64,000 nt of DNA. Origin: Litoribacter ruber. Its GTDB lineage: Bacteria; Bacteroidota; Bacteroidia; Cytophagales; Cyclobacteriaceae. Location: assembly GCF_018500185.1 (NCBI RefSeq), contig NZ_JAHBGI010000002.1:248001-312000 (forward strand), written 5' to 3'. The number at the start of each line of letters is the position of its first letter. The first letter of the stretch is position 1. A program made the position numbers and the translations under genes. The notes below the pieces were generated by a model. That model was not told the DNA's origin. It ran no database searches and worked only from the letters and a program-made list of their open reading frames with translations. Below, in pieces: positions 51,810 through 59,793 of this stretch.

Positions 51810-53789
51810 TTAATCCTCCTCAGTGTCTCCTACTGAATATTTAAGGGCCACGGTGCTGTTAGCAGGTGAAACTCTCAAATACCCCTGCATCTCCTGGTGC
51901 AATGCCGAGCAGAAGTCCGTACAGTAGAATGGAAAGATCCCCGGTCTGTCTGGCGTCCACTTCAAGGTCTGGGTAGCCCCAGGCATGATCAACAGTTCAG
52001 CGGTATTGGCTCCCTTGATGGCAAATCCATGCGGGATGTCCCAGTCCTGCTCCAAATTGGTGACGTGGAAATACACCTCATCCCCAACTTTCACCCCTTC
52101 GATGTTGTCAGGTCCAAAGTGAGATCGGATGGAAGTCATGTAGACGTGAACTTTATTTCCATCCCTGACCACTTTGGCCTCTCCCGGGCCTTTGGTCACA
52201 TAAGGGTGCTTGTTGTCCTCAATCTTGTAGATCTTGACCTGTTTGTCTTTGATCAGATGGGCAGGGAAGGCTTCTGCATAGTGGGGCTCACCTATAGTAG
52301 GGAAGTCAAGAAGTAACTGCATCTTATCCCCAGAAATGTCAAACAGCTGGGCTGAGTGGGCCAATTCTGGACCTGTAGGCAGGTATCTGTCCTTGGTAAT
52401 CTTGTTGTAAGCTACTAGGTACTTGCCGTGTGGCTTGGCTGTAGGGCCACCGGGGATGGATAGGTGACCTACAGAATAGAATGTAGGCTGACGATCCAAA
52501 ACCTCTAGCGTTTCAATGCTCCATTTTACTACCTCAGAGGATACGAACATAGAAGTATAAGCATTTCCTCTTCCGTCAAACTCGGTATGCAATGGACCAA
52601 GACCAGGCTTTTCCACCACACCATGAAGAGCCGACTCGTATCTCACAATTGGGAATCCGTCATATTCGCCTTCAAAATCCTGGTTGTCGATTGCTTCCAT
52701 GAGTTTGGTGAAAGAGAATACTGGGATCAATGCAGCAAGTTTGCCACTACCCACGATGTACTCACCACTAGGGTCTACGTCTGTTCCATGAGGGGATTTA
52801 GGACAAGGGATGAAATAGATGATGTCCTTCAATTCCTTTGGATCTAGTTGCAGCACCTCTTCCATGATGGTGGAAGTCGCCATATGGGTGTCATGGTCAA
52901 GCTTGTTATGGGCATATTTGGCTTTTACCGTTTTGCCTTTGCCAGCCTTGATATATTCTTCGGCCTTTTTCCAGTTGACCGCCATGATAAAGTCCTTGTC
53001 CCGCTGGGAAGCATTTACTTCCAGAAGGGTGTGGGCCTGCTCCGTGTTGTAAGTCGAGAAGAAGAACCAGCCGTGGGATTTGCCCTTACCGGCCCTGGCC
53101 AAGTCGAAGTTTACTCCTGGGGTCACCAGCTGGAAAGCGATGCTCATATCGCCTTTATCACCGACTTTGATGAAGCTGACCGTTCCTTTGAAGTTCTCTT
53201 TATAAGTTTCAATCGGCACGTCATTTTCCTCATCCGTTCCCACAGGTACGGAAAAACGGGTACTGGCTACCACATATTCCGTGTTTTCGGTGATGAATGG
53301 TGAAGAGTGGTTACCAGCACTGTTTGGTATTTCCAGAATCTCCACCGTCTCAAAAGAAGTCAAGTCCACTCTGGCGATTCTAGGGGTATTGTTAGCATTC
53401 CCGAAGGCCCATCTGGCATCATGTTCACCATTGGTGGTGGAAATGGCGATATGGTGCAAATCATCCCAAGGCACAAAGCCGTGGGCAGTGTTAAGCATCG
53501 GCTTGGACTCCTCAGTATAACCATAGCCGTTTTCAGGATGTGCGGAGAACACGGGAAGGATTTTCAACACCCTGCCCGAAGGGAGCCCCACCACGCTCAT
53601 TTGGCCATTGAATCCTCCAGACACGATGTTGTAAAACTCATCATGCTGGCCGGGGGCCACATACACCTTGGAGGCGGCATCACCCACGCTCACAGAGCCA
53701 GCCGTTTCCGGACGGCAGCCTGTAGAGAAACTCAGGGCCAATACCGCAGCAGAGATGGCCGTTAGATTGATTGCTTGTTTGATTTTCAT
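51810..53789 (-). CDS. nosZ: Nitrous oxide reductase, Sec-dependent (clade II)
   Basis: The 659-residue enzyme reduces N2O to N2. It has an N-terminal beta-propeller carrying the CuZ histidine ligands (DDLHHIAIS and the following GEHDARW near 112-128; GHLSIPGGPT; HDTHMA) and a C-terminal cupredoxin domain with the CuA motif CTDFCSALHQEM near 626-637. The signal peptide has no twin arginines and ends in FSTGC, so export is by Sec and the protein may be lipid-anchored. Both are clade II traits. It lies 34 bp after the cytochrome c gene that probably feeds it electrons. Confidence 0.95.
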   Translation of the reverse strand: MKIKQAINLTAISAAVLALSFSTGCRPETAGSVSVGDAASKVYVAPGQHDEFYNIVSGGFNGQMSVVGLPSGRVLKILPVFSAHPENGYGYTEESKPMLNTAHGFVPWDDLHHIAISTTNGEHDARWAFGNANNTPRIARVDLTSFETVEILEIPNSAGNHSSPFITENTEYVVASTRFSVPVGTDEENDVPIETYKENFKGTVSFIKVGDKGDMSIAFQLVTPGVNFDLARAGKGKSHGWFFFSTYNTEQAHTLLEVNASQRDKDFIMAVNWKKAEEYIKAGKGKTVKAKYAHNKLDHDTHMATSTIMEEVLQLDPKELKDIIYFIPCPKSPHGTDVDPSGEYIVGSGKLAALIPVFSFTKLMEAIDNQDFEGEYDGFPIVRYESALHGVVEKPGLGPLHTEFDGRGNAYTSMFVSSEVVKWSIETLEVLDRQPTFYSVGHLSIPGGPTAKPHGKYLVAYNKITKDRYLPTGPELAHSAQLFDISGDKMQLLLDFPTIGEPHYAEAFPAHLIKDKQVKIYKIEDNKHPYVTKGPGEAKVVRDGNKVHVYMTSIRSHFGPDNIEGVKVGDEVYFHVTNLEQDWDIPHGFAIKGANTAELLIMPGATQTLKWTPDRPGIFPFYCTDFCSALHQEMQGYLRVSPANSTVALKYSVGDTEED

Positions 53790-53823
53790 ATTGATCTGTT
53801 GATTGGGATTGTCAAAAACTAAT

Positions 53824-54339
53824 TTAGTTATTCACTGCACCATCCATCTTCCCTGTTCTTTCCTTGTCATTGTGTCTCATGTACTCGAGCAGGTTTCTGG
53901 CTTCCTCCAAAGACACATTTTGGTTAGGCATTCTTGTCAGACACTCTTCCAACAGCTTCTGGGCTTCCGGATCGGTGTCCAACATGTCGTCCACGTTGGT
54001 GATCATATTCATGATCCACTCTGGCTTTCTGCGGTTGGTTACCCCTTCGAAACCGGGCCCCACTACCCTTTTATCATTTAGCTTATGACAGGCAGAGCAC
54101 TTCATATCGAATATTGATTTTCCGTCAGCCACCATGCCATCATCCAGGTTAGCAGCCAACTCCACATGGGTGGTTTGGCCTATGCCTTTACCCTCTTTGA
54201 CGGTTTGTGGGACTTCTGATTTCGCAGCAGCAGGCTTGGTTGCGGCCGTTTCTCGGGTTCCCGTCTCATTGGTGCTAGAGCCACAGGCTACCAGAAAGAG
54301 GGCGAACATTAGTGCGATTGGGATTTGTAAAACTTTCAT
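53824..54339 (-). CDS. Monoheme cytochrome c lipoprotein
   Basis: The 171-residue protein has a lipoprotein signal (LFLVAC, Cys19), an Ala/Thr-rich linker and a class I cytochrome c domain with CSACHK near residue 81 and distal Met candidate in LTRMPNQ near 140. First gene of the nos operon, it is probably the periplasmic electron donor to the CuA site of NosZ. An FNR-type palindrome lies 52 bp upstream. Confidence 0.88.
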   Translation of the reverse strand: MKVLQIPIALMFALFLVACGSSTNETGTRETAATKPAAAKSEVPQTVKEGKGIGQTTHVELAANLDDGMVADGKSIFDMKCSACHKLNDKRVVGPGFEGVTNRRKPEWIMNMITNVDDMLDTDPEAQKLLEECLTRMPNQNVSLEEARNLLEYMRHNDKERTGKMDGAVNN

Positions 54340-54358
54340 GTTTGTACTATTTAGAATT

Positions 54359-54402
54359 GTAAATTAAGGTTGATTTAAAGGCGAAAACCATGATCAAAAT
54401 CA
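54359..54402 (-). promoter_or_regulatory. FNR-type operator and -7 box of the nos operon
   Basis: The palindrome TGAT-CAAA-ATCA (54391-54402) overlaps the stop codon of the upstream 407-residue gene. On the minus strand TAATTTAC (54366 to 54359), a two-mismatch version of TAnnTTTG, begins 30.5 bp from its centre. The spacing is nearly the same as in the nrfHA promoter, so a promoter internal to the larger gene string is likely here. Confidence 0.55.
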
Positions 54403-55623
54403 GGTATTTATGTGATTATACTTGGGTATTGTCCGTTGGTACAAGGAAGTCAGGACCATAAGTCCGAGCCCCAGGGGCAATAGCGCCGAACACAGGAACA
54501 GGATTTCGTGATAATAGGGCAAGCTCCCCCATTTGGCCCAAAAGAAGACTCCTTGAACAAAGAGAAGCACTTCTGTACCCACATATCCAGTGATAAAGAT
54601 GGCCGCGCCCATTGTTCCAAAACTGTGGCTATGGGCAAGCACCCAAAGGAGCCAGCCGGTGATAAATCCGAGCATGGTCAAATGGATATAGCCTATCATA
54701 AATTGGCGGATGGTAGTGGAGATATTGGCGATATCTGGCACTATTAAACCGACCTGGAAGAGCAACTTGAAAACCAGGGAAAGCAGGCCGAAATGAAAGA
54801 ACACTTTCAAAATAGGAGCCTGAAGCCGCATTTTTTCCCTGATCTTATTCCATATCGGCCAAAGCAAATATCCAAATGCCAACACCTGAAGGATTACACC
54901 CACACTGTTGAAATGGAGATAAAGTACTTGTGGAAAAGCCCAGTTGAGAACATGGAAAAATGTCAGTCCAAGGCTAATTAGATATATATTGAGAAAACCT
55001 TTAAGTTGGTTGGGTGAAATGATTATTCCCCATGATTGAAACAGCTGGACCAACAGTGCTATCACAGCCAACACAAACCATCCGTTGAATTGGAAATGTA
55101 GGTAAAATTGGACAGTTAAGTGATAATAGGACGTGTTTCTCAGCCCCATGGCCATCACGGGGCCCATGCCCCAGATCCCAATGGTGGAAAAAACCATCGC
55201 GACAAGGCTGGCTTTAACCAATAGATTTATAAATGGGAAATTTGCTGCAGAAAGGTCTTTCCAAAGCCAGTAAACTAAGATATAGCTGGCAATTATGTGT
55301 AAGGTGGAAAAAATGATAGAGACCGCCCCATAACCCTGGATGGGAAAACTCACCAACATACCGAATACAGTGGCTTGGGTAAACCAAAATAAACGGTTGT
55401 AAAAAGAAGTCTTTTTCTTGTCTTCAGGGATAAAATAATGGTGAAGCAAGGTAAATAGGATCAGATAAACCCAACCCAACATAGCCACATGCGAGTGTCC
55501 GTGCAGCATGTTTCTGTAGTCCATCCCGGGGATTTCACCAATGAAAGCGTACCTGAGCATCAACCCCATCAGTGTGGCGATCAGGAAATTCAAGAGCGAT
55601 ATGTTGATCCAAGTATTACGCAT
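54400..55623 (-). CDS. Twelve-helix membrane protein, NnrS / heme-copper oxidase-like, unassigned
   Basis: The 407-residue protein has about twelve membrane helices. Histidines cluster inside helices: MLHGHSHVAMLGWVY near 38-52 followed by LLHHYF, YHLTVQFYLHFQFNGWF near 167-183, and IHLTMLGFITGWLLWVLAHSHSF near 316-338. This resembles heme-binding helices of oxidase subunit I-like and NnrS-like proteins, but the canonical CuB/Tyr motif of oxidases and the Glu residues of NorB were not found. It sits between ric and the nos operon, so a role in NO detoxification or sensing is plausible. I do not assign an activity. Confidence 0.65.
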   Translation of the reverse strand: MRNTWINISLLNFLIATLMGLMLRYAFIGEIPGMDYRNMLHGHSHVAMLGWVYLILFTLLHHYFIPEDKKKTSFYNRLFWFTQATVFGMLVSFPIQGYGAVSIIFSTLHIIASYILVYWLWKDLSAANFPFINLLVKASLVAMVFSTIGIWGMGPVMAMGLRNTSYYHLTVQFYLHFQFNGWFVLAVIALLVQLFQSWGIIISPNQLKGFLNIYLISLGLTFFHVLNWAFPQVLYLHFNSVGVILQVLAFGYLLWPIWNKIREKMRLQAPILKVFFHFGLLSLVFKLLFQVGLIVPDIANISTTIRQFMIGYIHLTMLGFITGWLLWVLAHSHSFGTMGAAIFITGYVGTEVLLFVQGVFFWAKWGSLPYYHEILFLCSALLPLGLGLMVLTSLYQRTIPKYNHINT

Positions 55624-55647
55624 AACCTTTCCATTTTGACATTAGAA

Positions 55648-55689
55648 CGGCCAGGGAAAACCCGACTCCACGGGTTTTCCAAGTGGCCG
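55648..55689. other. Large two-part hairpin between ric and the 407-aa gene
   Basis: CGGCCA and TGGCCG form an outer 6-bp stem; GGAAAACCCG (55655-55664) and CGGGTTTTCC (55671-55680) form a perfect 10-bp inner stem around a 6-base loop. No T tract follows on the minus strand. It may terminate or attenuate transcription from ric, or protect a processed mRNA end. Only 24 bp separate the hairpin from the start of the 407-residue gene. Confidence 0.7.
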
Positions 55690-55716
55690 CTCACCACCGT
55701 TCACTCTATTTAAATT

Positions 55717-56454
55717 CTAGGTATTTTCCACTTCAAACCGGGTTTCAGCTTCCGCTTTGATGGCTCTTGGAAACAAGATGTTGTTTTCCAGATGGATATG
55801 CTTGTGAAGATCCTTTTCAAACTCATCCAAAAGTTTGTAAGTCACTTGGTAAGTATTGCAGGCATGGGCTGGAGGGTTGTAGTTGTTGCTCAGCTCAGCG
55901 ATTTTCTCAAATCTCTCCCCTTCAGACTCATGTTCATCCATCATCATCATAATCGGATTCTTGACAGTTCTGAAATGGGGCTCGTTCATGCTTTTGCCTT
56001 CCTGATGGTATTTCACCATTTTTCTCACAAAAGGAAACAATACCAACTCCTCTTTCTTCATGTGTGCAGAGAGATTCTGCGCGGTGTCATAGAATAACTT
56101 GTTGATTTCAATTAATTCGCGATTGGCGTGGCCGTGGACTTTGCACAGTTTGTTTAAGTATTGCAGCAATAGCGGGATGCGGTCTTCCACATATCTGTGG
56201 TGTTTTTTCTCTATATAGTCAGCCAGCAAGTCCAATGGCCAGCTCTCAAAATCCACGTGCCCTTCATCCTTAGTGTTGAATATCTTTTTCAAATCTTCCT
56301 TCACAGCCAGAGGGTCTATTTCCTTTTTCTCACAGGCTTCCTCGATAGTTCTTCCTCCTTTGCAGCAGAAGTCTATTCCATGTTTTTCAAATACAGTCGC
56401 GGCTCTAAAATCTTTTGCGACCAATTCCCCTATTGTTTGTGTTGTAATTTCCAT
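55717..56454 (-). CDS. ric: RIC (YtfE/ScdA) di-iron iron-sulfur cluster repair protein
   Basis: The 245-residue cytoplasmic protein has an N-terminal ScdA_N domain with HGIDFCCKGGRTIEEAC near 25-41 and a hemerythrin-like C-terminal domain with His and Glu ligands (KKHHRYVEDRIP, CKVHGHANREL, HMKKEELVLFPF, DEHESEGERF, HIHLENNILFPRA). RIC proteins repair Fe-S clusters damaged by NO or peroxide. The gene starts 2 bp after the Rrf2-type regulator gene, giving a regulator-repair operon like nsrR/ytfE pairs. Confidence 0.93.
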   Translation of the reverse strand: MEITTQTIGELVAKDFRAATVFEKHGIDFCCKGGRTIEEACEKKEIDPLAVKEDLKKIFNTKDEGHVDFESWPLDLLADYIEKKHHRYVEDRIPLLLQYLNKLCKVHGHANRELIEINKLFYDTAQNLSAHMKKEELVLFPFVRKMVKYHQEGKSMNEPHFRTVKNPIMMMMDEHESEGERFEKIAELSNNYNPPAHACNTYQVTYKLLDEFEKDLHKHIHLENNILFPRAIKAEAETRFEVENT

Positions 56455-56456
56455 GT

Positions 56457-56951
56457 TTATTCAGTTATTGAGTTTAATACCTTTTTATCTTTTATAAACT
56501 TAATTTTTTTTGGACAAGCTGTTTTCAAATAAGTAAATCCCTTGATTAACCCCGTGGAAAGATCTAAAAGATTGGCTCGGTGGGCCATAGCTTTCAGATC
56601 CGCCCTTACCAATTTAAAATGTTCATGTATCGGACAGGGATGGTCTTCGGAACATTCAGCCAACCCCAAACCACAGCCATTGTAAATCTGACTGCCATCC
56701 AATGCCTCTACAATATCGTGTAAGGTGATTTGAGAAAGTTTCTCGATGGGAATTTCAAATCCGCCAGTTGGTCCCTTCTGGGAATCTACCAAACCAGCCC
56801 TAGTCAAGGTTTGGAGGATCTTTGCCGTGAAGGCATTTGGGGAACCAATTTGCTCAGAGATATACTTAAGGCTAATTCTTTGGCCTTTTAGGGACTCCCC
56901 TGCTATGAGGATGGCGGCCCGGATTCCGTATTCGCATTTTTTAGAAAACAT
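56457..56951 (-). CDS. Rrf2 family NO/Fe-S-responsive regulator (NsrR-like)
   Basis: The start at 56951 (MFSKKCEYGIRAAIL) is preferred over an upstream one that adds 18 unrelated residues; the product has 164 residues. It has the Rrf2 winged helix (QIGSPNAFTAKILQTLTRAGLV, GPTGGF) and the cluster loop CGLGLAECSEDHPCPIH, with the same C-x6-C-x5-C-x2-H spacing as the Rrf2 protein at 37839-38270. It probably represses its own operon when the cluster is intact. The promoter carries two GAC-N6-GTC sites, one over the -33 box. Confidence 0.9.
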   Translation of the reverse strand: MFSKKCEYGIRAAILIAGESLKGQRISLKYISEQIGSPNAFTAKILQTLTRAGLVDSQKGPTGGFEIPIEKLSQITLHDIVEALDGSQIYNGCGLGLAECSEDHPCPIHEHFKLVRADLKAMAHRANLLDLSTGLIKGFTYLKTACPKKIKFIKDKKVLNSITE

Positions 56952-56975
56952 CTCGATTGGGGATCGTTTATGGTT

Positions 56976-57038
56976 CAAATATACGACAAAATACAAATAA
57001 GACAAATAAGTCCTTTATTTATTTTAGACTTTTTTGTC
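56976..57038 (-). promoter_or_regulatory. rrf2-ric promoter with two GAC-N6-GTC operators
   Basis: On the minus strand a consensus promoter is visible: TTTG at 57006-57003, 19-bp spacer, exact -7 box TATATTTG at 56983-56976. The palindrome GAC-AAATAA-GTC (57001-57012) covers the TTTG, and a second one, GAC-TTTTTT-GTC (57027-57038), is centred 26 bp further upstream. A protein bound to the first would block the -33 box, which fits autorepression by the Rrf2 product. Confidence 0.7.
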
Positions 57039-57049
57039 CGAATTAATTT

Positions 57050-57475
57050 TCAGGCAAAAACAGGCCCAAAAGACCATTCAGCAAAGCTTGTGGAAGTTTC
57101 GTAAAGCTTCAAATTTTGTAGTCTTACCCGATCGGGAAGCTTATCGATCAATATATCAGCCATCCAAAGGATCATCCGCTCGGCAGTGGGCTCCGTATTC
57201 ATCCAAAAGATTTTCCCATCGGTATTTTGATAGTTGTCCCTGTTTTCTTCCGTGTCCTTCAGGATCAAGGCATGGTCCATGGGTTCTAAAATATAATTCC
57301 TTACTATATTTTTAAGCTTCTTGAAATCCATCACCATATCCTCCCCCTCTATCATATTTCCAGTGAGGGTTACATGAAGCTTATACGTATGCCCATGAAT
57401 GAATTTACAAGCTCCATTATAATTGGAAATACGGTGGGCGGCTTCAAATTCAAAGATTTTGGTAATGCTAAGCAT
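57050..57475 (-). CDS. queD: 6-carboxytetrahydropterin synthase (QueD/PTPS family)
   Basis: The 141-residue enzyme (an ATG 9 bp upstream is also possible) belongs to the PTPS fold. Zinc ligands are in FEAAHRI and FIHGHTY, the catalytic Cys lies in GACKFIHGH, the catalytic Asp/His in MDHALIL, and the substrate Glu in LKLYETSTSFAEW. It makes 6-carboxy-5,6,7,8-tetrahydropterin for queuosine or related deazapurines. It has its own promoter and no evident link to the nitrogen genes. Confidence 0.88.
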   Translation of the reverse strand: MLSITKIFEFEAAHRISNYNGACKFIHGHTYKLHVTLTGNMIEGEDMVMDFKKLKNIVRNYILEPMDHALILKDTEENRDNYQNTDGKIFWMNTEPTAERMILWMADILIDKLPDRVRLQNLKLYETSTSFAEWSFGPVFA

Positions 57476-57522
57476 ATTGAACACTCATTATTTATTAGGA
57501 GACCTGTCAATAAAATTCGGGA

Positions 57523-57530
57523 CAAAATTA
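57523..57530 (-). promoter_or_regulatory. -7 promoter box of queD (TAATTTTG)
   Basis: An exact TAnnTTTG on the minus strand (57530 to 57523) lies about 48 bp before the queD start. The surrounding GACAAAATTATCC resembles half of the GAC-N6-GTC sites of the rrf2-ric promoter but is not a full palindrome. Confidence 0.5.
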
Positions 57531-57584
57531 TCCTTTTATACTGAAGAACCCTATAAATCAGCCGTCTAATTTAGGACAAAAAGG

Positions 57585-57651
57585 TATGATTCTTATCATA
57601 TATGCACCTGACCAAAGTCAGCAATTACCATGATGGAACTACTTAATTTAG
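57585..57651 (+). promoter_or_regulatory. Tandem FNR-type operators and -7 box of the nrdD operon
   Basis: Two palindromes lie 22 bp (two helical turns) apart: TATGAT-TCTT-ATCATA (57585-57600) and CTGAC-CAAA-GTCAG (57608-57621). TAATTTAG, a one-mismatch -7 box, starts at 57644, exactly 29.5 bp from the centre of the second palindrome, and the nrdD ATG follows at 57670. The words TAATTTAGG(A/G)CAAA are duplicated at 57567 and 57644. The arrangement fits activation by a Crp/Fnr protein under anoxia. Confidence 0.7.
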
Positions 57652-57669
57652 GGCAAATCATACTACGCC

Positions 57670-59793
57670 ATGCAACATTATGTAATAAAACGAAACGGCA
57701 ATTACGAACCGTTTGAAGCATACAAAATCAAGGATGCTTTGGAAAAAGGCTTCCAAAGTGTCCACCAAGAATTTGACGAGGATTTATTCCAATCCATTAT
57801 CGCTAAGATAGAAAACCAAGTCACCTGGGCAGTGGAGGAGATCCAGGACATCATAGAAAAAGCTCTATATGAGAAAAAGTACTTTGAAGTCATGCGTTCC
57901 TTCATGCTATATCGCCATACCCGCAAGATGCAGCGGGAACATGTGGAAGGGCTTACCGAAGACACTACCTACGTAAACAGCACCCAGACCATTGAGGAAT
58001 ACATAGGCCTGACCGACTGGAGAATTAACGCCAATGCCAACACCTCCTACTCCAATGCCGGGCTGGTGAACAACGTGGCCGGAAAGGTAATTGCCAACTA
58101 TTGGCTCGATAAGGTATATAACAAAGAAGAAGGATATGCCCACCGAAACGGGGATATCCACATCCACGATCTGGATTGCCTGACTGGTTATTGTGCGGGC
58201 TGGAGTCTGAGGGTACTCTTGAATGAAGGTTTTAATGGTGTCCGTGGCCGGGTGGAAAGCCGCCCTCCCTCCCATTTTCGGGAAGCATTGGGCCAAATGG
58301 CCAATTTTCTGGGCATCCTGCAAAGTGAATGGGCCGGCGCGCAGGCTTTTAGCTCATTTGATACCTACTTGGCCCCGTATGTGTTCAAGGACAACCTACC
58401 CTATGAAGATGTGCTCAAAGCTATTCGGAGTTTTGTATACAACCTGAATGTGCCTGCAAGATGGGGGCAGTCTCCCTTTACCAACATCACCATCGATTGG
58501 GAGGTGCCAGAAGACTTGAGGGACCAGATCCCGACCAAGAATGACCTGCATCTATTCAAAGATAATAAAAGCCCTGACTTGTATGAGCGGGCCAAGGAAA
58601 GAGGCGCCCCTGATCCAGAGGGGCTAACCTATCGCCATTTCAAGAAGGAAATGGACCTGATCAACAAGGCCTATTACACGGTGATGACCGAAGGCGATGC
58701 CAATGGGCAGCCCTTCACCTTCCCGATTCCAACTGTTAACATTACGGAGGATTTCGATTGGTATGGAGAAAATACGGACCTGCTCTTTGAAAACACCGCC
58801 AAAATCGGTTCTTCCTATTTCCAGAACTTTGTGGGGAGCCAATACATCCTGGATGAAGAAGGCAACCGTGTCGAAAACCCAAAAGCGTACAAGCCTAATG
58901 CGGTCCGAAGTATGTGCTGCAGGCTGCAGCTCGACTTGCGGGAGCTTCTGAAGCGGGGTAACGGCCTTTTCGGCAGTGCGGAAATGACCGGATCCATAGG
59001 TGTGGTGACCATCAACATGGCCCGACTGGGGTATTTATATCAAGACAACCTACAGGGCCTTTATGAAAGGCTGGACCAGTTGCTGGAAATTTCCAAATCG
59101 ACGTTGGAGAAGAAAAGGGCATTTATCCAGGAAATGTACGACCGGGGACTTTACCCCTATACCAAGCGATACCTCCCCCATTTCAGAAATCACTTTTCCA
59201 CTATTGGGGTAAATGGGATGAATGAAATGATCAAAAACTTCACTTCTGAACAGGAGGATATTACATCGGATTTCGGGATTGACTTTGCTTCAAAAATACT
59301 GGAGCATATCCGTGAAAAGATGAAAATCTACCAAGAAGCAACCGGAAACCTTTATAATCTTGAGGCCACTCCGGCGGAGGGCACCACTTACAGGTTTGCC
59401 AAAGAAGACAAAAAGCGGTACAAAGACATCGTTCAGGCTGGGCAAGGAGAAAACATCTATTACACCAACAGCTCCCAAATCCCGGTCAATTACACAGAGG
59501 ACCCGTACGAGGCACTCTTCCTTCAGGATGAGCTCCAGTGCAAATACACCGGAGGCACGGTTTTGCACCTTTACATGAGCGAAAAAATCAGCAGCCCCCA
59601 AGCCTGCAGAAGCTTTGTACAGAAGGTGGTAAGCAACTTCAGACTTCCCTATATCACCGTGACACCCGTTTTCAGCATTTGCCCTGAGCACGGCTACCTG
59701 AACGGTGAACATGAGTACTGCCCCAAATGCGATGAAATCCTTATCAATCAATTAAACGATAATCAAATCAATGACCATGAAAACATCCAATGA
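57670..59793 (+). CDS. nrdD: Anaerobic (class III) ribonucleoside-triphosphate reductase, large part, lacking its glycyl-radical domain
   Basis: The 707-residue protein has an N-terminal ATP-cone (about 1-95), the ten-stranded barrel with HIHDLDCLTGYCAGWSL near 158-174, a Cys-Cys finger-loop candidate at 416-417 (RSMCCRLQLD), and the C-terminal zinc motif with Cys671, Cys684 and Cys687 (CPEHGYLNGEHEYCPKC). In one-piece NrdD proteins the radical-bearing RVxGY segment follows within about 20 residues. Here the frame instead runs through 20 polar residues and stops at TGA. The missing domain is encoded by the next, overlapping frame. The enzyme makes deoxynucleotides without oxygen, after activation by NrdG. 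Confidence 0.9.
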   Translation: MQHYVIKRNGNYEPFEAYKIKDALEKGFQSVHQEFDEDLFQSIIAKIENQVTWAVEEIQDIIEKALYEKKYFEVMRSFMLYRHTRKMQREHVEGLTEDTTYVNSTQTIEEYIGLTDWRINANANTSYSNAGLVNNVAGKVIANYWLDKVYNKEEGYAHRNGDIHIHDLDCLTGYCAGWSLRVLLNEGFNGVRGRVESRPPSHFREALGQMANFLGILQSEWAGAQAFSSFDTYLAPYVFKDNLPYEDVLKAIRSFVYNLNVPARWGQSPFTNITIDWEVPEDLRDQIPTKNDLHLFKDNKSPDLYERAKERGAPDPEGLTYRHFKKEMDLINKAYYTVMTEGDANGQPFTFPIPTVNITEDFDWYGENTDLLFENTAKIGSSYFQNFVGSQYILDEEGNRVENPKAYKPNAVRSMCCRLQLDLRELLKRGNGLFGSAEMTGSIGVVTINMARLGYLYQDNLQGLYERLDQLLEISKSTLEKKRAFIQEMYDRGLYPYTKRYLPHFRNHFSTIGVNGMNEMIKNFTSEQEDITSDFGIDFASKILEHIREKMKIYQEATGNLYNLEATPAEGTTYRFAKEDKKRYKDIVQAGQGENIYYTNSSQIPVNYTEDPYEALFLQDELQCKYTGGTVLHLYMSEKISSPQACRSFVQKVVSNFRLPYITVTPVFSICPEHGYLNGEHEYCPKCDEILINQLNDNQINDHENIQ

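Noticed and set aside
53790-53823. FNR-type site directly before nosZ (TTGATTGGGATTGTCAA)
   Set aside because: The half-site spacing is wrong, and the gap is only 34 bp within an operon that already has a candidate site upstream of the cytochrome gene.
54400-55623. NorB or cbb3 oxidase catalytic subunit
   Set aside because: Some helices are His-rich, but the expected full set of heme and metal ligands and the length for NorB or CcoN were not found.
59771-59793. Sequencing error producing an apparent nrdD frameshift
   Set aside because: Not excluded, but disfavoured: a fused product would have a linker some 30 residues longer than in known NrdD, and the small frame has its own start codons in a coupling arrangement.
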